Below are positions 1 through 5,026 of a stretch of DNA of 5,026 nucleotides, in pieces; positions within the stretch are counted from its first letter, which is position 1; the number at the start of each line of letters is the position of its first letter. The notes beneath the pieces were generated by a model. It was not told the DNA's origin. It ran no database searches and was given only the letters and a program-made list of their open reading frames with translations. A program made the translations under genes and the position numbers. This stretch comes from Solirubrobacterales bacterium (GTDB lineage: Bacteria; Actinomycetota; Thermoleophilia; Solirubrobacterales; Solirubrobacteraceae), in the NCBI GenBank assembly GCA_009781575.1, contig WQXW01000170.1, positions 1-5,026 of the forward strand, given 5' to 3'.

Positions 1-893
1 AAACGGTGACCGTCAACGGCCATGAAACGCAGGCGGTGACCGTCAGCCAGAAAGCGACCGCGAAATTCGATGCCATCTCGATCAAGCGCAATGGAGAGTC
101 CCCGTACGAGTTCGACTGGAATTTCGAAGGCAAGACAACCGGCGGAAACGCGGGCGCCAACGATGGTTATGAAGTCGAGCCCCACGGCAAGATGGAAAGC
201 GCGACGAACTACGATTGGCCCAGCCCCGAAGCCGAACACAAATACGAAAGAGCCGGCACCTACCAAGCAAGCCTGCGCCTGATCGGCGACTACGGCACGA
301 GCACCTTCCCGTTCACGGTGACCGTGACCGCCAGCGCGCCGGCGCTCGCCGTATTCGCCGTTCCCAACGACGTTTTCGCCGGCCAGCCGGTCACGTTCAA
401 CGCCACCGGCTCGAAAGGCACGCCGGAAAGCGCGGTTGCCGACTACGCCTGGGAATTCGGCGACGGCAGCGCTGTCTCGGAATCGCAGACGCAGCTCTCC
501 AAGCCACACACATTCGCCAAACCGGGCGTATACAAAGTCAAGCTGGAAATCACCGACGAAGTCGGCGAAAAAGCCCACGTCGAACACGAGGTGACGGTCG
601 CCGAACCGCTGGTCACCACACCGCCCGGCGGAGGGGGGACCGGGCCGCTCGGCGGCGGCCAGGGATCGGGAACGCAGGCGAACACGGCCACCACCACGCC
701 AACGACGACCAAACCGACCGTCGCGAAAGCGCTGACCCGCTCGCAGAAGCTGGCCGCCGCGCTGAGGCTATGCGCGAAGATCAAATCGAAGAAGCAGCGG
801 GCGAACTGCGAGAGGCTGGCGAGGAACAGGTACGCCGTGAAGAAGTCGAGCAAGAGCAAGAAGAAGAAGCCGAGCAAGGGCAGGAAGAGATAA
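1..893 (+). CDS. PKD-domain secreted protein, 3' end only (paralogue of the next gene)
   Basis: The frame is open from the left edge to a TAA at 891-893, so the true start lies upstream. The GTG at 6 is only the first in-frame start-type codon; sequence on both sides of it aligns with the interior of the next gene. Numbering codons from position 6, residues about 1-105 form a PKD-like domain with WNFEG (W38) and a closing HKYERAGTY strand. Residues about 112-199 form a canonical PKD domain with WEFGDGS (W149) and HTFAKPGVY. A Gly/Pro/Thr linker follows (about 200-242). The end is a basic tail starting LTRSQKLAAAL (L243), with C256 and C268 separated by 11 residues, finishing in a Lys/Arg-rich stretch. 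PKD domains are extracellular Ig-like folds used in binding and spacing. Secretion is inferred from the family and the paralogue, because the N-terminus is not visible. No enzyme motif is seen. If it matches its neighbour, the whole protein would be about 820 residues with a propeller-like N-terminal half. The substrate is unknown. Confidence 0.9.
   Translation, partial: TVTVNGHETQAVTVSQKATAKFDAISIKRNGESPYEFDWNFEGKTTGGNAGANDGYEVEPHGKMESATNYDWPSPEAEHKYERAGTYQASLRLIGDYGTSTFPFTVTVTASAPALAVFAVPNDVFAGQPVTFNATGSKGTPESAVADYAWEFGDGSAVSESQTQLSKPHTFAKPGVYKVKLEITDEVGEKAHVEHEVTVAEPLVTTPPGGGGTGPLGGGQGSGTQANTATTTPTTTKPTVAKALTRSQKLAAALRLCAKIKSKKQRANCERLARNRYAVKKSSKSKKKKPSKGRKR
732..890 (+). other. C-terminal two-cysteine basic tail, copy 1
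   Basis: The encoded tail begins LTRSQKLAAALRLC, continues with a Lys-rich segment, then NCERLARNRY and a run of Lys, Ser and Arg. The two cysteines (codons 771-773 and 807-809) have exactly 11 residues between them and are the only cysteines in the visible part of this protein. The pattern suggests a helical hairpin, possibly closed by a disulfide, with a strongly cationic end. A role in binding anionic wall polymers or in surface retention is an inference. Confidence 0.8.
882..887 (+). promoter_or_regulatory. Shine-Dalgarno site for the ATG at 897, inside the upstream coding tail
   Basis: AGGAAG ends 9 bases before ATG 897. It is formed by the Gly-Arg-Lys-Arg codons that end the upstream gene, so the ribosome site lies within that coding sequence. 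This supports ATG 897 as a translation start and suggests coupling between the two genes. The match to the anti-Shine-Dalgarno core is good but not perfect, and the whole region is purine-rich, so part of the match could be chance. Confidence 0.55.
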
Positions 894-896
894 ACA

Positions 897-3353
897 ATGT
901 CTCTTTGTCCCCCGCGGCACCGGAGCATGCACCCATCCCAAAAAGAGAGACGAATGCAAACCCCGCGACATATCCACTCCTGTTCTTCCCTCGTTCGCCA
1001 GGCGTTCACAGTGGCCCGCGGGTTCCACATGGGGAACCTGTTGGTCGGTGCGTGCGTCGCACTTTGTATCGCGGCCCTCACGTGCGCGCCCCCGGCATCA
1101 GCGGCGACGATCGAACCCTATGGCGAAGTGGAACACTTCGGTGGTTTTTCCGAATCGGCTGCGCCGGGGAAGTTTTTTGTTCCGGTTGGGTTCGCGGTCG
1201 ATCCGGCTGATCCCTCGACGAGCGATCACAATGCTGTGTATGTGCTGGATGTCGTCAACTTGGGTATCGAATCAGGCGAACTTCAATACCGTCTGCAGAA
1301 GCTGTCGAGCACAGGTGCCGTGCTGGGAGCGGTCACGCTTCCCCTGGAGAAATTCACAGACAAGGTGAGGTTCAGTGACGCCCATCCCCTGATCTCGCTG
1401 GCCGTGGATTCGGCCAAGCATCGTGTATACGCGCTCGTGGAGGGTCTGGTCGACTCGGGAGGTGGAAAGTATGTGCCCGTCGCTCAGCGAATCGTCGCGT
1501 GGTCGACTGAACCCAACGAAAGTAAAGAGCTCGTCCCGGCGCCGGGCTATCCGATCGATCCCCTGACCGGAGCCGCGCTGATCGCCGGCTCCACGGAATC
1601 CAAGCCATCGGAACTCGAGCCCGAAAGCATCGGGAGCGACCTGTATGCGCCGGAGGGACTGACGGTCGCGCCGTCGACAGTCGATCCATCCGATGACGAC
1701 GTCGTGATCGAGGGCCAGCAGGGCGTGAGGGAAGGCCCGTTTGGCGGGCCCACGATCCTGCAGCGTGTCAGCACCGAAGGACCCAACAGCGGCAAGCTCG
1801 ACGGCAGCTGGGTCGCGAACAGCGCGATCGCGCCGAAGACGCAGCAGTCCGACGGACTCTTCAGCGCGAACAACGGGTCGTTCGGAGTCGACCTCGACAA
1901 TGAATGGAACACCCCGTCGAGCCTTGTCGAAGTGAAGCCCGATTTCGCCGCTCCCGAAGCGTCGTCGATCGCGGCGGGCCAGTCGCGGGCCAACCTGGAC
2001 GGGGCGGTCTCGCTCGATCCGCCCTCCACGATCAACAACAACAGCGAACACGGGGGGCAGTACGAATCGACCGATTTCGAAGTGAACGCCGCCGGCAGCC
2101 CCATCACTCAGCTCAGCAACGGCCTCTACGCGGCCCGGTTCGCCGAGAAGGCGGAAAGCTCCAAACCAGCCGACTTGCAGAGCCAAGTCGCGCCGTGGAA
2201 TGCCGCCAGCAGCCCGTTGCTCTTCTGGCGCCAAGCCGAAGGCAGTAAGGGAATCGGTAACGTCGGCATACGCCTGTTCACCGCCAGCGGCGCCGTGGAA
2301 GGCACCGTCGGTGGAGGTGCAGAAGGCCATCCCTGCAACCTGAACTTCGAGCAACTTGCGGTTGCCGCGGGCGCCGAAGGCTCGCTGTTCGTGTTGACGC
2401 AGCCCAATTTCCGCAACAGCGACGCCGACGACCAGGTGATCGAGTTTGCTCCCGGCAAGGGCACGGCGTGCCCCCGGCCGGAAGGCGAGGTGGAGGTCGA
2501 CAAAGCCGAAACGTCGTCGGTCGAGGTCGACCAGAAAACGCCAGTGGAATTCGACGCGATCTCGATCAAACGCGAAGGCGAGGTGCCGTACCAGTTCGAC
2601 TGGAACTTCGAAGGCAAGAAGGCCGGCGGCAACGCCGGTACGAACGACGGCTATGAAGTCGAACCGCACGGCAAGATGGAAGGTACGAAGTATCTATGGC
2701 CGAATCCGGAAGCCAAGCATACGTACGAAAAAGCAGGTACATACGAAGCAACCCTGCGCTTGATCGGCGACTACGGCACGAAGGTCTTCTCCGTCAAGGT
2801 CGAAGTTCAGGCGAGCGCGCCCGCGTTTGCGACGTTCATCGGGCCGGAACCGATCGTCGCGGGTACGCCCGTCACGTTCAACGCTGAAGGTTCCAAAGGC
2901 ACGCCAGGCAGCGGGATCGCCGAATACGATTGGGAATTCGGCGATGGCAGCGCACCATCGCAAACCCAGTCGCCGCAATCCAAGCCACACACGTTTGCCG
3001 GTCCGGGCGAATATGAAGTCACGTTGGCGATCACCGATGAAGTCGGCGAAAAGGCACACCTGACCAAGAAGTTCAAGGTGATCGCGCCGCCGCCGGGAAC
3101 AGAGCCCACCCATCAGCCGCAGAACACCGGGCCGAGCTTGACATCGCCGGGCGTCACGGCGAATGCGATCACCGCGCCGCTTGTCAAACGCGCGTCCATA
3201 TCCAAGCCGCTGACAACGGCCCAGAAGCTCGCAAAGGCGCTCCGAGCGTGCAAGAAAAGCAGGTCGAAAAAGCAGCGCGCGAGCTGTGAAAAGCAGGCGA
3301 AGCGGAAGTATGCGGCGAAGTCGAAAAAGGGCAAGAAGGGCAAGAAGAGATGA
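897..3353 (+). CDS. Secreted beta-propeller-like protein with two PKD domains and basic two-Cys tail
   Basis: This is the only complete gene (818 codons from ATG 897). An export signal is centred on residues 45-69: hydrophobic LLVGACVALCIAAL, then PPASA, with likely cleavage after A69. Residues about 70-530 look like a beta-propeller, with recurring strands such as VGFAVD...AVYVLDV, ISLAVD...RVYALVEG and EQLAVAAG...SLFVLTQP. C480 and C525 could form a disulfide. Residues about 538-638 are a divergent PKD-like domain (WNFEG at W569, H608 strand). Residues about 643-730 are a canonical PKD domain (WEFGDGS, W679; HTFAGPGEY, H698). A Pro/Thr/Ser-rich linker leads to the tail from L772, with C785 and C797 and a poly-Lys/Arg end. 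ATG 897 has the best ribosome site (AGGAAG at 882-887), but its first 19 codons look non-coding, so ATG 954 or 1029 is possible. The gene lies 3 bases after the upstream paralogue and overlaps the next gene by 4 bases. A surface binding or structural role is inferred; no catalytic residues were recognised. Confidence 0.93.
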   Translation: MSLCPPRHRSMHPSQKERRMQTPRHIHSCSSLVRQAFTVARGFHMGNLLVGACVALCIAALTCAPPASAATIEPYGEVEHFGGFSESAAPGKFFVPVGFAVDPADPSTSDHNAVYVLDVVNLGIESGELQYRLQKLSSTGAVLGAVTLPLEKFTDKVRFSDAHPLISLAVDSAKHRVYALVEGLVDSGGGKYVPVAQRIVAWSTEPNESKELVPAPGYPIDPLTGAALIAGSTESKPSELEPESIGSDLYAPEGLTVAPSTVDPSDDDVVIEGQQGVREGPFGGPTILQRVSTEGPNSGKLDGSWVANSAIAPKTQQSDGLFSANNGSFGVDLDNEWNTPSSLVEVKPDFAAPEASSIAAGQSRANLDGAVSLDPPSTINNNSEHGGQYESTDFEVNAAGSPITQLSNGLYAARFAEKAESSKPADLQSQVAPWNAASSPLLFWRQAEGSKGIGNVGIRLFTASGAVEGTVGGGAEGHPCNLNFEQLAVAAGAEGSLFVLTQPNFRNSDADDQVIEFAPGKGTACPRPEGEVEVDKAETSSVEVDQKTPVEFDAISIKREGEVPYQFDWNFEGKKAGGNAGTNDGYEVEPHGKMEGTKYLWPNPEAKHTYEKAGTYEATLRLIGDYGTKVFSVKVEVQASAPAFATFIGPEPIVAGTPVTFNAEGSKGTPGSGIAEYDWEFGDGSAPSQTQSPQSKPHTFAGPGEYEVTLAITDEVGEKAHLTKKFKVIAPPPGTEPTHQPQNTGPSLTSPGVTANAITAPLVKRASISKPLTTAQKLAKALRACKKSRSKKQRASCEKQAKRKYAAKSKKGKKGKKR
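1029..1103 (+). other. Signal peptide core of the complete PKD protein
   Basis: The segment from M45 to A69 has a hydrophobic core (LLVGACVALCIAAL) followed by CAPPASA and then ATIEPYG. The A-S-A motif fits signal peptidase I cleavage after A69. The cysteine at residue 63 is preceded by A-L-T, a poor lipobox, so a lipoprotein is unlikely. If translation starts at 897 the signal has an unusually long, basic n-region of 44 residues. Confidence 0.75.
3210..3350 (+). other. C-terminal two-cysteine basic tail, copy 2
   Basis: Residues 772-818 begin LTTAQKLAKALRAC, then a KKQRASCE core with 11 residues between C785 and C797, and end in Lys/Gly/Arg. Spacing and flanks match the tail of the upstream paralogue, although the preceding linkers have diverged completely. 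It behaves as a separately conserved terminal module. Confidence 0.8.
3333..3340 (+). promoter_or_regulatory. Shine-Dalgarno-like site for the ATG at 3350, inside the upstream coding tail
   Basis: AAGAAGGG ends 9 bases before ATG 3350. It is encoded by the Lys/Gly codons of the preceding gene's tail. With the 4-base ATGA overlap, it fits termination-reinitiation coupling. The surrounding tract is rich in AAG and AGG, so the exact site used is uncertain. Confidence 0.5.
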
Positions 3354-3430
3354 CGCGCGCGGCGTCCGTGGTCGCCGCGCTGCTGGCGGCGATCGCGCTG
3401 GAGATGCCGATGCCCGCGCCGGCGCGCGCG
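3350..3430 (+). other. Signal peptide of the third protein
   Basis: The first 27 residues comprise a short basic start (MTR), a hydrophobic stretch (AASVVAALLAAIAL), a Pro-rich c-region and the A-R-A cleavage motif before VINGASV. This fits Sec export with signal peptidase I cleavage after A27, and it confirms ATG 3350 as the start. Confidence 0.85.
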
Positions 3431-5026
3431 GTGATCAACGGCGCCAGCGTGCTCGACGGCCCGACCAACAACATCCTCGGGGTCAACGGCGCCGCGATGG
3501 CGCGTGACGGCAGCGGCGGGGTGGTCTACCGCAAGGACATAGAAGGGGTCGACCACGTCTTCGCGATCCCCTTCGCGGCCGGCCGCTGGGGCCAGCCGCT
3601 CGAGGTCGACAGGGAAGACTCCTACGGCGCGAGCCAGCCGGCGATCGCCGCCGGCGAAGGCGGCCGCCTGTTGGTCGTGTGGGTGCAGCCGCGCAACGTC
3701 TCGCCCGGCGGCGTGACCGAGTACGAGCTGATGAGCGCCGCGCTGCAGCCCGGAACGAGCGCGTTCGGACAGCCGATCATCGTCGATCCCAATGTCGGCG
3801 AGCCCAACTCCGGTGACATCAGGGCGGTCGATCCGGCCCTGGCGATGGCGCCCGACGGCGTGGCCTACATCGTCTACCGCGTGATCGGCGACGACTGCAG
3901 CGATCTCGTCGAAGGGGATCTGCCCAACAGCATCTGTCCCCCGGCAGGCATCTCGACCGACAAGGTGGTCGACGTGCGCGTCGCACGCTTCAACTTCCTG
4001 CTGTGGAGCTCGGTGGGCAACGTCAACCGCGCGCCGCAGGTGGCGATGCGCAACCCCACCCCCGAAAACGCCCCCGCGATCGGGATCGCGCTCGACGGCG
4101 ACGGGGTCGTCGCGTGGCAGGAGCCGGAAACCAGCCGTGGCGCCGCGCGCATCTGGGTGCGCCGCCTGTTCGGGACCGCGCAGGGCAATGTGCTGCAGGC
4201 CAGCCCCGCAGAGATCGGCGGGCGCCCGGTGACCTCCGACGCGGAGGCGCCCGCGCTGGCGGTCAGTCCGTTCGGCGAAGCGCGCGTCGCCTTCCGCATC
4301 CAGGGCGCCACCGGCTCGGCGGTGCCCGTCACACAGCTGTTCATGAACTCACTGCTCGGCGAACAGGCGCCCTCTCAGCTGCTGGGCGCCGTCCCGGTGG
4401 GCACGCCCCAGGGAGGGCTCGGCGCGCCGAGCGTCGCGGTCGGCCAGAAGGAAGGCTTTCGCATGTCCTGGTCGCAGGGAGGCAGCGTGCGCGAGCTGAG
4501 CGGCGAACAGCAGCAGCCGGGGAAGGAGGCGGCGATCGGCGCGACGGCGGGAGCGGCGCCCACCACGATCAACCCGGCGGGTGGCGGCACGACCGCATGG
4601 GCGTCTGCGCCGGGGGCGCCCGCGGGGGTGCAGGTGCGCCAGGACTATCCCCAGGGCGGCTTCCAACGCGCGCAGCTGGCGGGGTCGATCCCGGGCGCCA
4701 TCTCCGGGCTCGCGCTCGCGGGCGACAACCAGGGCGACGCGCTCGTCGCCTTCGCCCAGGGCCCGACCGGCGACTCCGAGGTGCTCGGCGCCTTCGTGCA
4801 GGCACCCCCCGCCGCGTTCGCCGTGACCACTCCCTCTGGATGGGTGCGCGGCGGACGGGCGCACGTCAGTTGGGAAGGCGCTTTCGACGCTGTCGAAGGC
4901 GTGACCTACAGCGTGCTCGTGGACGGCAGGGCGAGACAGTCGGGGCTGAGCACGCTGAGCGCTCATCTGAACGCTGCCGGCCTGGGGGACGGCGTCCATC
5001 ACGTCCAGGTGCTCGCCACCGACAGC
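3350..5026 (+). CDS. Secreted repeat protein, probable beta-propeller plus Ig/FN3-like domain (3' end missing)
   Basis: The frame starts at ATG 3350, which overlaps the previous stop as ATGA, and stays open for 559 codons to the right edge. The N-terminus is a typical signal peptide: MTR, hydrophobic AASVVAALLAAIAL, then PAPARA, with cleavage likely after A27. Residues 43-468 carry eight degenerate repeats of the form P-[AS]-[ILV]-[AG]-x(n)-G-x(2-4)-[VA]-[AV]-[WFY]. Their aromatic residues are at 60, 111, 176, 256, 315, 374, 417 and 468, a spacing of 43-80 that fits propeller blades. The only visible cysteines, C183 and C196, bracket an acidic loop after the third repeat and may pair. From about residue 485 an Ig/FN3-like domain begins (HVSWEG, VTYSVLVDG, HHVQVLATDS), cut by the window edge. 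Composition differs from the upstream genes: higher GC and only four lysines in 559 residues. The product is probably exported and co-translated with the PKD proteins. Ligand and function are unknown, and no Asp-box or catalytic motif was seen. Confidence 0.92.
   Translation, partial: MTRAASVVAALLAAIALEMPMPAPARAVINGASVLDGPTNNILGVNGAAMARDGSGGVVYRKDIEGVDHVFAIPFAAGRWGQPLEVDREDSYGASQPAIAAGEGGRLLVVWVQPRNVSPGGVTEYELMSAALQPGTSAFGQPIIVDPNVGEPNSGDIRAVDPALAMAPDGVAYIVYRVIGDDCSDLVEGDLPNSICPPAGISTDKVVDVRVARFNFLLWSSVGNVNRAPQVAMRNPTPENAPAIGIALDGDGVVAWQEPETSRGAARIWVRRLFGTAQGNVLQASPAEIGGRPVTSDAEAPALAVSPFGEARVAFRIQGATGSAVPVTQLFMNSLLGEQAPSQLLGAVPVGTPQGGLGAPSVAVGQKEGFRMSWSQGGSVRELSGEQQQPGKEAAIGATAGAAPTTINPAGGGTTAWASAPGAPAGVQVRQDYPQGGFQRAQLAGSIPGAISGLALAGDNQGDALVAFAQGPTGDSEVLGAFVQAPPAAFAVTTPSGWVRGGRAHVSWEGAFDAVEGVTYSVLVDGRARQSGLSTLSAHLNAAGLGDGVHHVQVLATDS
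3476..4753 (+). repeat. Eight degenerate propeller-like protein repeats
   Basis: Eight related segments lie in one reading frame: VNGAAMARDGSGGVVY, QPAIAAGEGGRLLVVW, DPALAMAPDGVAYIVY, APAIGIALDGDGVVAW, APALAVSPFGEARVAF, APSVAVGQKEGFRMSW, APTTINPAGGGTTAW and SGLALAGDNQGDALVAF. Each is a short strand, a Gly-centred turn and a strand ending in an aromatic residue, as in propeller blades. The similarity is at protein level only. The number of true blades (seven or eight) cannot be fixed from sequence alone. Confidence 0.7.

Larger units (their letters stand above)
3..893 (+). repeat. Tandem duplication, copy 1 (PKD-PKD-linker-tail module)
   Basis: This stretch aligns codon for codon with 2487-3353. 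The spacing is 2484 bases in the first PKD domain, 2481 in the second, 2478 at the two tail cysteines and 2460 at the stop. Gaps are therefore few and in multiples of three. Conserved blocks include FDAISIKR, FDWNFEGK, NDGYEVEPHGKME, LRLIGDYGT, WEFGDGSA and ITDEVGEKAH. Protein identity is roughly two thirds by eye in the PKD part; the linkers hardly align. This is gene-level paralogy rather than a recent identical repeat. Confidence 0.9.
2487..3353 (+). repeat. Tandem duplication, copy 2 (PKD-PKD-linker-tail module)
   Basis: This is the partner of 3-893, forming the C-terminal third of the complete gene. Many differences are synonymous or conservative, which indicates an older duplication kept under selection for protein function. 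The propeller-like part of this gene would be expected to have its counterpart upstream of the left edge. Confidence 0.9.

Noticed and set aside
6..8. GTG as a true start of the first gene
   Set aside because: The frame is open to the left edge, and the codon before GTG also aligns with the interior of the paralogue (equivalent to 2487). No ribosome site or signal peptide follows.
894..953. Promoter between the first two genes
   Set aside because: Only 3 bases separate the frames if ATG 897 is used. No convincing -35/-10 pair was seen even if the start is 954.
1081..1103. Lipobox at residue C63 of the complete PKD protein
   Set aside because: The residues before the cysteine are A-L-T, which does not fit the usual [LVI]-[ASTVI]-[GAS]-C pattern. 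A better A-S-A cleavage site follows at residue 69.
215..1210. 331-codon open frame on the plus strand, second frame, spanning the first gene junction
   Set aside because: Its product is Arg/Glu-rich low-complexity sequence with no domain. The competing frames carry the conserved PKD domains and the signal peptide.
1272..2669. 465-codon open frame on the minus strand
   Set aside because: It lies fully opposite the PKD gene and is rich in Arg, Ala and Gly without domain logic. The plus strand here encodes a signal peptide and PKD domains conserved with a paralogue, so this is a codon-bias shadow.
4881..4898. Inverted repeat TTCGAC-GCT-GTCGAA as a possible terminator
   Set aside because: The stem is short, lies inside the third gene and is not followed by a T run. 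It is best explained as coding sequence (FDAVE).
4349..5002. 217-codon open frame on the minus strand
   Set aside because: It is antisense to the third gene, which has a signal peptide, regular repeats and an overlapping start. The minus product is an Arg/Ala/His-rich shadow.

Overview
The window is a run of three co-directional plus-strand genes, and only the middle one is complete. All three appear to encode large secreted beta-rich proteins. High GC, GC-ending codons, PKD domains, Gly/Pro/Thr linkers and Lys/Arg-rich C-terminal tails of the type LTxxQKLAxAL...C...KKQRAxCE suggest a high-GC actinobacterium. My best guess is class Thermoleophilia (Solirubrobacterales-like), where I recall such tails being common; this is an inference from style, not a search result.

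Layout. Positions 1-893 hold the 3' end of a gene whose start lies upstream: two PKD-type domains, a low-complexity linker and a cationic two-cysteine tail. Three bases later, 897-3353 encodes an 818-residue protein: export signal, about 450 residues of beta-propeller-like sequence, then the same two PKD domains, linker and tail. The two genes are tandem paralogues that match at a spacing of about 2.46-2.48 kb. The stop of the second gene overlaps the start of the third (ATGA at 3350-3353). The third gene runs open for 559 codons off the right edge. It has a signal peptide, eight spaced degenerate repeats that look like propeller blades, and the beginning of an Ig/FN3-like domain.

Gene cooperation. 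Spacings of +3 and -4 bases, with no room for promoters or terminators, indicate one transcript with likely translational coupling. The AAG/AGG/AGA codons of each Lys/Arg tail appear to serve as the Shine-Dalgarno region of the next gene. The proteins probably act together at or outside the cell surface, in adhesion, matrix or polymer binding. No catalytic motif is visible, so the function is unknown.

I see no RNA gene, mobile element, CRISPR array, attachment site or origin. Nearly every base is coding. Long open frames on the minus strand are shadows of the GC-biased codons. The most interesting points are the shared two-cysteine basic tail, the tandem duplication, the eight-repeat architecture of the third protein and the shift in base composition at the 3350 junction. 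I found no evidence for a defence or other multi-component enzymatic system.
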